60,839 nucleotides of DNA from NCBI GenBank assembly GCA_016290325.1, contig JAEETL010000015.1, positions 1-60,839 of the forward strand, written 5' to 3'. The notes under the pieces were generated by a model. It saw only the letters and a list, made by a program, of their open reading frames with translations. It was not told where the DNA came from and did no database searches. A program made the position numbers and the translations under genes. How positions within the stretch are numbered: the first letter of the stretch is position 1; each line of letters opens with the position of its first letter. The stretch comes from Muribaculaceae bacterium (GTDB lineage Bacteria; Bacteroidota; Bacteroidia; Bacteroidales; Muribaculaceae). This document shows, piece after piece, positions 51,573-60,437 of this stretch.

Positions 51573-51607
51573 CACTAATCTCTGATCACTAATCTCTAAT
51601 CATCAAT
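51573..51607. repeat. Heptamer array CACTAAT/CTCTGAT/CACTAAT/CTCTAAT/CATCAAT
   Basis: Five 7-base units, alternating with a 14-base higher-order period, lie between yicC and gmk, with stop triplets in most units. Confidence 0.82.
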
Positions 51608-51626
51608 TCTGTGAAGCAAAATTGAT

Positions 51627-52508
51627 TCAAAGCACATTTAAGACTTGTTCCTTGATTTGCTCCAAATGGTCCTTCATGCGCACAACAAGGTTCTGCAGGT
51701 CAGCTTGGTTGGCTTTGGAACCCATGGTGTTCACCTCACGACCGATTTCCTGGCTAATGAACCCAAGTTTCTTGCCTTGACCCGGCTCGTCGCTTTTCAG
51801 GGTCTCAAGGAAATAGTTCAGGTGGTTCTGCAGGCGTATCTTCTCCTCGGTGATATCGAGTTTCTCGATGTAATATATCAGTTCCTGTTCAAAGCGGTTT
51901 TTGTCATAATCCACCTCTTTGAGTTTAGCGAGTGAGTCAAGGATGCGCTGCTTGATTTTCTGGGTGCGGGGCACTTCATATTTGGGCACCTCATCGAGCA
52001 AAGCCTGGATAGCAGCAATTTTCTCTTCAAAGAATGAGGTCAGTCGTTCTCCCTCTTGACGGCGGAAGGCAATCAGTTGCTCGGTGGCTTGAGCGACTAC
52101 CTCTTTCACGACTTGCAGTTCCTCCTCATCGGCCTCAGTAGCCTTGGCGTCGGTTTTAAGTGCGTCTGGCATACGTAACAATGTGGCATACCAATCCTCG
52201 GGCTGGGCAATATTCAGCTTGTCTGCCATCTCTTCGATTTGGGCTTTGTATTGCAGTAGCATCGGGATATTGATGGTACCTGATGTTGCCCCCTCAATAG
52301 GCTCGCAATAGACATACAAGTCAATCTTGCCGCGCATCAATGATTGTGAGACAAGGTTGCGTAAGTCCATTTCAATCTGACGATAATTTTGGGGCGTGCG
52401 TGTCCCAAAATCCAGTTGCTTACTATTTAAAGATTTGACCTCGGCTGTAATTTTTTTGTTATTATAAACCTTAACAGCCTTGCCAAAACCTGTCATGGAA
52501 AGTATCAT
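51627..52508 (-). CDS. YicC-family endoribonuclease-like protein
   Basis: The 293-residue protein begins with the family signature ILSMTGFGKA and has the N-domain (EVKSLNSKQLDFGTRTP) and the C-terminal DUF1732 region ending LGFISQEIGREVNTMGSKANQ. YicC proteins are now regarded as RNases of small or messenger RNA; the role here is inferred from the family. The ATG at 52508 is chosen over a longer frame because of the signature and promoter. It heads the yicC-gmk-nadD-DUF5063-M18 operon. Confidence 0.92.
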   Translation of the reverse strand: MILSMTGFGKAVKVYNNKKITAEVKSLNSKQLDFGTRTPQNYRQIEMDLRNLVSQSLMRGKIDLYVYCEPIEGATSGTINIPMLLQYKAQIEEMADKLNIAQPEDWYATLLRMPDALKTDAKATEADEEELQVVKEVVAQATEQLIAFRRQEGERLTSFFEEKIAAIQALLDEVPKYEVPRTQKIKQRILDSLAKLKEVDYDKNRFEQELIYYIEKLDITEEKIRLQNHLNYFLETLKSDEPGQGKKLGFISQEIGREVNTMGSKANQADLQNLVVRMKDHLEQIKEQVLNVL

Positions 52509-52536
52509 AATTAAGATTGTTCTTCGGTTTAACGCA

Positions 52537-52544
52537 CAAAAGTA
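52537..52544 (-). promoter_or_regulatory. Promoter -7 element for the yicC operon
   Basis: TACTTTTG on the minus strand ends 28 bases before the yicC start. Confidence 0.6.
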
Positions 52545-52641
52545 CAAAATTTATATCACTTGACATCATTATTCTCTTCAAATTGAGAATAAAAATCACT
52601 GCCACTGCAACAATTGTTTTGCCATTTCCGTTAAATTTGTG

Positions 52642-52649
52642 TACTTTTG
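52642..52649 (+). promoter_or_regulatory. Promoter -7 element for the surface-glycan cluster
   Basis: TACTTTTG ends 30 bases before the GT2 start; an overlapping candidate TAAATTTG lies at 52632-52639. No other promoter is seen up to 60.4 kb, so the cluster may be one transcript. Confidence 0.6.
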
Positions 52650-52679
52650 CATTTTAGTCTATTTAGACTTCTTGTGAAT

Positions 52680-53621
52680 ATGGATAAATCGACTTTAGCA
52701 ATCATCGTGCCCTGCTTTAATGAACAGGAGATGCTGCCGCAGACCAACGACCGTTTGGGAGCCTTACTCAGCGGCATGATGCGCGATGGCATGGTGAGTG
52801 GTGATAGCTACATCCTCTATGTTGATGACGGGTCGCGTGACGGTACATGGCAATTGATCGAGAGCTATGTGGGCAGTCATGTGCGTGGCTTGAAATTGGC
52901 GGGTAATGTGGGACATCAGAATGCAATCATGGCAGGATTGGAAGCTGCAAATGTAGATGCCGACGTGACGATCACTATTGATGCCGACTTACAGGATGAC
53001 CTCAATGTCATTCCCGAGATGATCAAGAAATATGACGCCGGTAATGATATTGTTTATGGTGTTCGTCGCAAGCGTGAACACGACTCATTCTCCAAGCGCA
53101 CCACTGCGCGGCTGTTTTATAAGCTCATGGCAAACATGGGAGCAAAGACAATCGATAACCATGCCGACTTCAGACTCATGAGCAGTCGAGCGGTAAATGC
53201 CTTGTGTGAGTATGAGGAACGCAACCTGTTCTTGCGCGGTCTTGTTCCTCAATTAGGCTACCAGAGCGATGTGGTCTATTACGACCGCTTGTCGCGTGAG
53301 GCGGGAGAGAGCAAGTATCCCTTTAGCAAGATGATGTCATTTGCTATTGATGGCGTCACTTCTTTCAGTGTGAAGCCGCTGAATCTGATTTTCTATCTTG
53401 GCACCATTTTCTTGTTAATCAGCCTAGCGATTTTGGTTTATGTCATCGTTTCGCTGTGTCGCGGCAATGGCGTGCAAGGATGGGCTTCGCTGATGCTCTC
53501 GATTTGGTTTGTCGGCGGGTGCCTGTTGATATGCTTGAGCGTTATCGCCGTCTATATCGGGCGCATATATACTGAGGGCAAACACCGTCCGCGTTATCAT
53601 ATTGAAAAATACGTCAAATGA
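52680..53621 (+). CDS. Family 2 glycosyltransferase, polyprenyl-phosphate sugar type (GtrB/DPM1-like)
   Basis: The 313-residue enzyme has the GT-A domain (1-230: IVPCFNEQEMLP, YVDDGSRDGTW, metal-binding DADLQDD) and two C-terminal membrane helices (about 237-262 and 275-300). Such enzymes transfer a sugar from a nucleotide donor to undecaprenyl phosphate for use on the outer face of the membrane. It heads the cluster with KdsC-like, flippase, galE, licD and the three-domain gene, which fits envelope glycan assembly. Confidence 0.9.
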   Translation: MDKSTLAIIVPCFNEQEMLPQTNDRLGALLSGMMRDGMVSGDSYILYVDDGSRDGTWQLIESYVGSHVRGLKLAGNVGHQNAIMAGLEAANVDADVTITIDADLQDDLNVIPEMIKKYDAGNDIVYGVRRKREHDSFSKRTTARLFYKLMANMGAKTIDNHADFRLMSSRAVNALCEYEERNLFLRGLVPQLGYQSDVVYYDRLSREAGESKYPFSKMMSFAIDGVTSFSVKPLNLIFYLGTIFLLISLAILVYVIVSLCRGNGVQGWASLMLSIWFVGGCLLICLSVIAVYIGRIYTEGKHRPRYHIEKYVK

Positions 53622-53624
53622 GAT

Positions 53625-54146
53625 ATGGCAGAGCAAATAACTAACGAACATAATTACCTGGTACCTGCTCCGAGTGACATCAAGTTGTTCTTGACCGATG
53701 TTGATGGCACGCTCACCGACGGCGGCATGTACTATGGTAGCGACGGAACCGAGTTCAAGAAATTCAACACCCGTGATGGAATGGGGCTACAGATGCTTCA
53801 ACGTGCTGGGGTCAAGGTGGGTGTCGTTACCAGCGAGAACACACCCATCAACGTGAATCGCGCCCGTAAACTTGGAGTTGATTTCCTCAAGCAAAGTGCC
53901 CGTGATGGCGGCAAACTGGCAGCTACACAGGAAATTTGCGACGAGATGGGTATCAACTTGAAAGAGGTAGCCTATGTAGGTGACGACGTGAACTGTTACG
54001 ATTTGCTAGCGGCAGTGGGGTGGGCGGCATGTCCTGCCGATGCCTGTGAAAAAGTAAGAGGAATCCCTAGAATACACATCCTCCAGCGACGGGGCGGCGA
54101 TGCCTGTGTGCGTGAATGGATCGATTTGATTTTGGCTAGACAATGA
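53625..54146 (+). CDS. kdsC: KdsC-type HAD phosphatase
   Basis: A 173-residue capless HAD phosphatase. The nucleophile motif is LTDVDGTLTDGGMYYG, then VVTSEN (motif II) and VGDDVNCYDLL (motif IV). This is the KdsC pattern: dephosphorylation of KDO-8-phosphate for the LPS core; related enzymes act on sialic or KDN phosphates. It begins 3 bases after the GT2 stop and overlaps the flippase start by 4 bases. Confidence 0.85.
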   Translation: MAEQITNEHNYLVPAPSDIKLFLTDVDGTLTDGGMYYGSDGTEFKKFNTRDGMGLQMLQRAGVKVGVVTSENTPINVNRARKLGVDFLKQSARDGGKLAATQEICDEMGINLKEVAYVGDDVNCYDLLAAVGWAACPADACEKVRGIPRIHILQRRGGDACVREWIDLILARQ

Positions 54147-55615
54147 ACAGTGAGGGTATTGATAATCAGAATTTGAAAGAGAAAACCGCCCAAGGTTTGT
54201 TTTGGGCTTTTCTCAGCAGCGGGGGTATCCAGTTGCTTAACCTGATTATCGGTATCTTTTTGGCACGTCTGTTGTCACCAGGGGAGTATGGCATTGTTGG
54301 CATGCTGGCCATTTTTACCCTACTAGCCAACAACTTGCAAGAGAGCGGATTTGGAGTAGCTCTCGTTAACATCAAGAACATTAAGCACAACGACTATAAC
54401 TCGGTATTCTGGTTCAACGTGGGCATGAGCCTCTTGTTGTATCTGATACTGTTCCTGTGTGCCCCGTTGATTGCCGCGTTTTTCCATCAACCTTGTCTGG
54501 TATACTTATCTCGTTTTGTCTTCCTGGCATTTGTTATTGCTTCGCTGGGCATTTCCCCCAATGCGATGCTTGTGAGGGAGTTGAAGATGAAGGAAAAGGC
54601 TATCACATCGCTGTTGGCCCTGGTAGTATCGGGCACCGTGGCTGTAATTATGGCATTGAATGGATTTTCTTATTGGAGCTTGGCAACGCAACAGATTTTA
54701 TATAATGTGGTCATTGTCATCGGGCGTTATTACTATACCCGATGGTGCCCGACTTTCAATGTGGACTTCACTCCTGTGAAACAGATGTTCTCGTTCAGTT
54801 ACAAGGTGCTTGTTACCGCCGTGTTGACCACAATCAACAATAATATGCTTACGGTGATTTTTGGCCGTTTGTTCCCAGCTCAAGCCGTGGGCAATTTCAC
54901 TCAGGCCAACAAGTGGAACACGATGGCCAATCAGTTGGTGTCCAATACTGTGGCACAGGTGGCACAACCCGTCCTCACGCGCATCACCGACGACCAAGAG
55001 CGCCAACGCCGGGTCTTCGGCAAGATGCTGCGTTTCACGGCATTTTTGGCCTTCCCTGCCATGTTTGGTTTGGCGATTGTTGCACCACAGGTGATCCTGC
55101 TGGCGATTGGCGAGAAATGGATCGACAGCATCCCGCTACTGCAGATCTTGTGCATCAGTGGCGCGTTCATTCCCCTTTACACGGTTTATCAGAATTTGTT
55201 CCTCAGTCAAGGGAAATCCGATACCTACATGTGGCTCACCATCTCGCAGATTGCCGTCATGCTCATTGCGGTATTGGCTTGCCACAAGTTAGGTATTACT
55301 GCGATGGTGATTGCGTTTGCCTGCATCAACATCCTGTGGCTGTTGGCCTGGCAATTGTTTGCCTATCGGCTCATCGGTTACCGCTTTGTGAGCATGTTGC
55401 GCGACCTGTTGCCATTTATGGTCATCGCGCTGGCAGCGATGGCGGTAACTTATCTCGTGACACTCAGCATCAGCAATATGTACTTCCTGCTTGTGGCGCG
55501 CATCCTGTTGGCGGCGGCACTCTACGTTATAACGATGAAACTGTTGCGGGCAAGGATCCTCGAGGAGTGCATTGAGTTTATTCGTTCCAAGAAATCAAAA
55601 CATCATCAACAATAA
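54143..55615 (+). CDS. MOP-superfamily polysaccharide flippase (WzxC-like)
   Basis: The 490-residue integral membrane protein has about 12-14 helices and the N-terminal pattern GLFWAFLSSGGIQLLNLIIG, then LLSPGEYGIVGM and QESGFGVALV, typical of oligosaccharide flippases that move lipid-linked glycans to the periplasm. The 4-base overlap with kdsC indicates translational coupling. The glycan moved is not known, but the following galE and licD genes suggest a decorated surface polysaccharide. Confidence 0.9.
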   Translation: MNSEGIDNQNLKEKTAQGLFWAFLSSGGIQLLNLIIGIFLARLLSPGEYGIVGMLAIFTLLANNLQESGFGVALVNIKNIKHNDYNSVFWFNVGMSLLLYLILFLCAPLIAAFFHQPCLVYLSRFVFLAFVIASLGISPNAMLVRELKMKEKAITSLLALVVSGTVAVIMALNGFSYWSLATQQILYNVVIVIGRYYYTRWCPTFNVDFTPVKQMFSFSYKVLVTAVLTTINNNMLTVIFGRLFPAQAVGNFTQANKWNTMANQLVSNTVAQVAQPVLTRITDDQERQRRVFGKMLRFTAFLAFPAMFGLAIVAPQVILLAIGEKWIDSIPLLQILCISGAFIPLYTVYQNLFLSQGKSDTYMWLTISQIAVMLIAVLACHKLGITAMVIAFACINILWLLAWQLFAYRLIGYRFVSMLRDLLPFMVIALAAMAVTYLVTLSISNMYFLLVARILLAAALYVITMKLLRARILEECIEFIRSKKSKHHQQ

Positions 55616-55628
55616 TTGAGAAATAACT

Positions 55629-56663
55629 ATGAAAGGCAAAATTTTAGTTACAGGTGGAACCGGATTCATCGGTTCTCACACGACAGTAGAGTTGCAACAG
55701 GCTGGCTATGATGTGGTCATCATCGACAACTTGAGCAATAGTAATATCGAGGTGCTTGACGGTATCGAGCGCATTACTGGCATTCGCCCTGTCTTTGTCG
55801 AGGGTGATTGCACCGATATGAAGGTGCTTCGCAAGATGTTTGAGGATAATCCCGGCATCACCGGCATCATTAACTTTGCAGCAAGCAAGGCGGTGGGCGA
55901 GAGCATTGAGAAGCCTATCATGTACTACCGCAACAACCTCAACATCCTCCTTAATCTGCTGGAACTCATGCCTGAGTTTGGTGTGAAGGGTTTCGTGTTC
56001 TCGTCGTCTTGCACCGTCTATGGTGAACCCGACAAGAACCCTATCACCGAGGATGCTCCCACCAAAAAGGCCACTTCGCCCTACGGTGCTACCAAGCAGA
56101 TTTGTGAGGACATTATTGCCGACGTAATACGCAGCGGCAGCCCCATCAAGGCCATCCTGCTGCGTTACTTCAATCCCATTGGTGCTCATCCCAGTGCCGA
56201 AATCGGCGAGTTGCCTAATGGCGTACCTCAGAACCTCGTGCCTTACCTGACGCAGACCGCTATTGGTGTGCGTAAGGAGTTGAGCATCTTTGGCGACGAC
56301 TATCCCACACGTGACGGTTCTTGCATCCGAGACTTCATCAACGTTGTTGACTTGGCCAAGGCTCATGTTAAGGCTCTGGAGCGCATGCTGGAGGATAAGA
56401 GCGACGAAGCATTGGAAATCTTCAATATCGGCACGGGCAACGGAGCTTCAGTGCTGGAATTGTTGCACTCCTTTGAGCGTGCCACGGGCGTGAAAGTGCC
56501 TCACAAGATCGCTCCGCGACGTCCAGGTGACATCGTCCAGATTTGGGCTGATCCCAAACGCGCTAACGAGGTCTTGGGCTGGCATGCCGAGATTTCCCTC
56601 GACGACACCATGCTCAGCGCCTGGAACTGGCAGAAACGCCTCCGCGAGCGCGGCATCATGTAA
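55629..56663 (+). CDS. galE: UDP-glucose 4-epimerase
   Basis: GalE interconverts UDP-glucose and UDP-galactose (or the GlcNAc/GalNAc pair). The 344-residue SDR protein has the NAD-binding GGTGFIGSHT, the catalytic SSSCTVYG and YGATK, and the substrate-binding RYFNPIGAHPS. It lies 13 bases after the flippase and 17 before licD and should supply galactose-type sugars for the glycan. Confidence 0.93.
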   Translation: MKGKILVTGGTGFIGSHTTVELQQAGYDVVIIDNLSNSNIEVLDGIERITGIRPVFVEGDCTDMKVLRKMFEDNPGITGIINFAASKAVGESIEKPIMYYRNNLNILLNLLELMPEFGVKGFVFSSSCTVYGEPDKNPITEDAPTKKATSPYGATKQICEDIIADVIRSGSPIKAILLRYFNPIGAHPSAEIGELPNGVPQNLVPYLTQTAIGVRKELSIFGDDYPTRDGSCIRDFINVVDLAKAHVKALERMLEDKSDEALEIFNIGTGNGASVLELLHSFERATGVKVPHKIAPRRPGDIVQIWADPKRANEVLGWHAEISLDDTMLSAWNWQKRLRERGIM

Positions 56664-56680
56664 TAGACACAGCAAGATAA

Positions 56681-57490
56681 ATGGCAGACAATCGCTCATT
56701 CAATCAAGAGGAACTTAGGGCTAGATTTAACCCCGAGGGTTCTCCCTTGCGTCGCCAACAGATGGTCATGCTGGAGATGGCAAAAGTTCTTGACCGCATT
56801 TGCAAAAAGCACGATATTCCATACTTTCTATATGGCGGAACTTTGTTGGGTGCATTCCGACACAATGGATTCATTCCTTGGGATGACGACCTGGATGTGG
56901 CCATGATGCGCCGTGATTACAAGCGTTTCTTGGAAGTCCTGCCAGATGAGTTGCCCGAGCACATTGCTCTGCAGACCAATGACACCGACAAGAATTATTT
57001 CTATTTTGTCGGTAAACTGAGGGATAAACGGTCATTCCTTGATGAGGGAATTTTTGATAAGGTGTTTAAAGAAAGAGGTATCTTCATCGATATTTTCCCA
57101 TTGGACATACTCTTGCCTTGGACGCAGCGTTTACGTTTGCAGAGCATGGCCTACAACATCTTCCGCAAGGGTGATGGCAATGACTCAGCAATGAAAAAAA
57201 TCAGGGTTTTGACGTGGTTCAACCGTCATTTCGCTTTTCCGTTGTTGCGTGCCGTCAGCCGTCTGAGTGGCACCAAGGCACTCATGTGCGACTACGGAAT
57301 CCCGTTCCACAACATCTATGACCTAAAAGATGTGTTCCCGTTGACAACTCATGTTTTTGAGGGTGTTCAACTTTCGGTTCCATCCAACAGTCAACATATG
57401 CTCCAAACCATGTATGGCGACTATATGAAGCTCCCCGACAATCTCGATAATGTCTACCACCATGTCGAGCGTCTTGAATTTTACGACTAA
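56681..57490 (+). CDS. LicD-family phosphoryl-ligand transferase
   Basis: The 269-residue protein carries the LicD core FLYGGTLLGAFRHNGFIPWDDDLD (about 45-68), whose Asp cluster binds metal. LicD enzymes transfer phosphocholine or another phospho-ligand from a CDP- or similar donor to a glycan. The donor is probably made by the next gene, 21 bases on, whose N-terminal domain is LicC-like. The choice of ligand is open: choline import and kinase genes (licA, licB) are absent here. Confidence 0.9.
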   Translation: MADNRSFNQEELRARFNPEGSPLRRQQMVMLEMAKVLDRICKKHDIPYFLYGGTLLGAFRHNGFIPWDDDLDVAMMRRDYKRFLEVLPDELPEHIALQTNDTDKNYFYFVGKLRDKRSFLDEGIFDKVFKERGIFIDIFPLDILLPWTQRLRLQSMAYNIFRKGDGNDSAMKKIRVLTWFNRHFAFPLLRAVSRLSGTKALMCDYGIPFHNIYDLKDVFPLTTHVFEGVQLSVPSNSQHMLQTMYGDYMKLPDNLDNVYHHVERLEFYD

Positions 57491-57511
57491 CAATGATATA
57501 AACAGGATATA

Positions 57512-60352
57512 ATGCAAGCGATAATTTTAGCGGCCGGAATGGGCCGCAGGTTAGGCAAATACACCCGCGACAACACCAAGTGTATGTTACCAGTCAATGG
57601 AGTTAGGCTAATTGACAGGATGTTGGAACAATTGTGCCAGTTAAACCTTTCTCGCCTTGTTTTGGTCGTTGGATACAAAGGCAAGGAATTGATGGAGTAT
57701 ATCGGTGATCGTTATGATGGCAGATTGAAGATTGAATTTGCCGAGAATCCTGTCTATGACAAGACCAACAACATTTATTCTTTGGCCTTAGTCAAGGACA
57801 AAATGGTCGAGGATGACACGCTTCTCATCGAGAGTGATTTGATTCTGGATGACGGTCTTTTCCAGATGATTTTGGATAACCCGTTTCCCAACTTGGCGCT
57901 TGTAGCTAAATATGAGACATGGATGGACGGCACGATGGTACGCATCGACAAGGATAACAACATTGTCAACTTTGTGCCCAAAAAGGCTTTCAAGTATTCT
58001 GAGGTGGACTCCTATTATAAAACGGTAAATGTCTACAAGTTCAGCAGGGAGTTCTCGACCAAGGTCTATGTGCCGTTCCTGGACGCTTATTGCAAGGTAA
58101 TGGGAAACAATGAGTATTACGAGCAAGTACTGCGCGTGATCACATTGTTGGATCAGGCCAATCTCAAAGCATTGCCCATCGGGGACAAGCCATGGTATGA
58201 GATCGATGATGTGCAGGATAAGGATATTGCCGAGGCCATTTTTTCTCCCGAGAAAGACCGTTTGCAAAAGTACCATATAAGGTATGGCGGCTATTGGCGA
58301 TTTCCTAAAATGTTAGATTTCTGTTATCTCGTCAATCCGTTTTTCCCACCGAAACGAATGAGAGATGAAATGCGAGCCAACTTTGACGAACTCTTGACAC
58401 AATATCCCAGTGGCATGGCTGTCAATTCGCTGTTGGCTGGAAAGTATTTTGGGGTCAGCACTCAGTATATCATTGTGGGAAATGGTGCTGCCGAGCTGAT
58501 AAAGAGCTTAATGGAACAAACCACGGAGAAGGACAATAAGGTGGGAGTCGTGTATCCGACATTTGAAGAGTATCCTCATCGTTTGGCTAAGGAGGCTATT
58601 GTGCCCTTTTATCCAAATTATCCTGATTTGCATTATTCGGCCGATGATTTAAAAGCATTCTATGAGTCAAAGGATATCATGACATTACTGCTCATCAATC
58701 CCGATAATCCCTCTGGAAACTTCATACCCAAGAACGATGTATTGGCTTTAGCAGCATGGTGTGCTCAACGCGGCATCAGGCTGATTGTGGACGAATCGTT
58801 TGTGGATTTCTCAAACGAAGGACCTGCAAATTCTTTGCTGAGTGATGATATCTTGGAGAAATACCCGAATCTGTTGGTTATGAAGAGCATCAGCAAATCT
58901 TACGGTGTTCCAGGCCTAAGACTGGGAATCCTGGCAGGATCCGATATCGATTTGCTGAATAAAATGAAAAAGGATGTGGCCATTTGGAACATCAACTCGT
59001 TCGCTGAGTTCTATATGCAGATTTTCAACAAGTATGAGTCTTTCTATAAAAATGCCTGTGTCAGCTTTGTGCATGAGCGCAACCGTTTTGCCGAGCAATT
59101 ATCTTTAATTCCTTATCTCAGGGTCATACCCTCACAGGCCAATTACTTCTTGTGCCAAGTGACGAAGCACTACACGTCAAGGCAGCTGACTGAAATGTTG
59201 CTGAATGACCATAATATACTAATCAAAGACTGTGACACTAAAACAGGCCTCGAAGGAAAGAATTTTGTCAGGATTGCCATTCGTGACGAGAAGGACAACA
59301 ACCAGCTTGTGGATGCGCTTAAGAGCCTTAACGGATTGAATATTTGCATCTGTGGTGGTGGTAATCTGGGTCATGTGATGGCTGGATATTTGGCTTCACA
59401 AGGACGCCATCGTGTAAATGTCTTAACAGGACATCCCGAGAAATGGTCTGATTCTTTGAAAATCAATGTAAAGAATCCAAGCGGTTCTGAAGCGCTGAAT
59501 GGTAAATTGAATCTGGTGACATCAAAAGCTGAACAGGTCATACCTGATGCCGATATGGTCTTTATCTGTTTACCTGGTCCCCACATCAAGTCAATGCTTG
59601 AGCAAATAAAGCCGTATCTGAACAAGAAAACGATAGTCGGCACCATTGTGTCGAATACCGGCTTTTTCTTTCATGCCCATGAAGTGATCCCAAAACAGAC
59701 AGTTTTCGGCTTTCAGCGTGTTCCGTTCATATCGAGAATTGTTGAATACGGCAAAGAGGCCGATCTCTTGGGCTCAAAGAAGTCACTCAGCCTGTGTGTG
59801 GAAAATGGCAATGGGAACGCAATACGCCTGACGATAGAACACTTGCTGCACACACCAGTGAAGTTGTTAAGTAATTTCTACGAGGTAAGTCTCTCTAACA
59901 GCAACCCCTTGTTGCACCCGGCACGACTCTACACCATGTGGAAGGACTGGAATCCATCTGTACAATATGAGCAGATTCCTCCTTTCTATGGCGAGTGGGA
60001 TGATGCGGCTTCTCAATTACTCATCGACATGGATAATGAGTTGCAAGAATTATTGAAGCATTTGCCAGTTGACCCGATGAGTGTTCCATCGATTCTTGAT
60101 TACTATGAATCGACCAATGCATCCTCTTTGTCACGCAAAATACGTTCTATCCCAGCATTCAAGTCAATTATGTCCCCAATGAAACAAGCTGGAAATGGCT
60201 TTATACCTGATTTGGATAGTCGTTATTTCACCGAGGACTTTGAGTGTGGAACGTTTTATATCCGTGACACTGCGAGATTAAACGGTATCGAGACACCTGC
60301 GATCGATAGGGTGTGTGAATGGTATGAGAGATTAAAGCATTTTAAACAATAA
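57512..60352 (+). CDS. Three-domain enzyme: LicC-like nucleotidyltransferase + PLP aminotransferase + opine dehydrogenase-like domain
   Basis: One 946-residue chain carries three enzyme domains. (1) 1-245: NTP-transferase of the LicC type with LAAGMGRRLG (6-15), KCMLPVNG, acidic ESDLILDD (107-114) and metal-binding EIDDVQD (230-236). (2) About 255-605: class I/II PLP enzyme, HisC/CobD-like, with NPDNPSG (396-402), Asp427, the PLP-binding Lys462 in SISKSYGVPGLRLG and the carboxylate-binding Arg587. (3) About 609-946: NAD(P) Rossmann GGGNLG (615-620) and an octopine/nopaline-dehydrogenase-type domain with NSNPLLHPARLY (His802). All key residues are present. It lies next to licD. I infer production and nucleotide activation of an amino- or opine-type phospho-ligand. 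Substrates are unknown. Confidence 0.85.
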   Translation: MQAIILAAGMGRRLGKYTRDNTKCMLPVNGVRLIDRMLEQLCQLNLSRLVLVVGYKGKELMEYIGDRYDGRLKIEFAENPVYDKTNNIYSLALVKDKMVEDDTLLIESDLILDDGLFQMILDNPFPNLALVAKYETWMDGTMVRIDKDNNIVNFVPKKAFKYSEVDSYYKTVNVYKFSREFSTKVYVPFLDAYCKVMGNNEYYEQVLRVITLLDQANLKALPIGDKPWYEIDDVQDKDIAEAIFSPEKDRLQKYHIRYGGYWRFPKMLDFCYLVNPFFPPKRMRDEMRANFDELLTQYPSGMAVNSLLAGKYFGVSTQYIIVGNGAAELIKSLMEQTTEKDNKVGVVYPTFEEYPHRLAKEAIVPFYPNYPDLHYSADDLKAFYESKDIMTLLLINPDNPSGNFIPKNDVLALAAWCAQRGIRLIVDESFVDFSNEGPANSLLSDDILEKYPNLLVMKSISKSYGVPGLRLGILAGSDIDLLNKMKKDVAIWNINSFAEFYMQIFNKYESFYKNACVSFVHERNRFAEQLSLIPYLRVIPSQANYFLCQVTKHYTSRQLTEMLLNDHNILIKDCDTKTGLEGKNFVRIAIRDEKDNNQLVDALKSLNGLNICICGGGNLGHVMAGYLASQGRHRVNVLTGHPEKWSDSLKINVKNPSGSEALNGKLNLVTSKAEQVIPDADMVFICLPGPHIKSMLEQIKPYLNKKTIVGTIVSNTGFFFHAHEVIPKQTVFGFQRVPFISRIVEYGKEADLLGSKKSLSLCVENGNGNAIRLTIEHLLHTPVKLLSNFYEVSLSNSNPLLHPARLYTMWKDWNPSVQYEQIPPFYGEWDDAASQLLIDMDNELQELLKHLPVDPMSVPSILDYYESTNASSLSRKIRSIPAFKSIMSPMKQAGNGFIPDLDSRYFTEDFECGTFYIRDTARLNGIETPAIDRVCEWYERLKHFKQ

Positions 60353-60377
60353 GGTTTTTAACTCATATGAATATAAA

Positions 60378-60437
60378 ACAAGCTCCCGATCCGGTGATCG
60401 AGAGCTTGTGTGGTTTTAAAAAGAACGGGTTCTTTTT
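60378..60437. terminator. Two hairpins between the three-domain gene and rpsP
   Basis: ACAAGCTC-CCGATC paired with GATCG-A-GAGCTTGT is followed on the minus strand by TTTTAT, and AAAAAGAAC-GG-GTTCTTTTT directly follows the rpsP stop. They serve the convergent genes, mainly rpsP. Confidence 0.75.
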
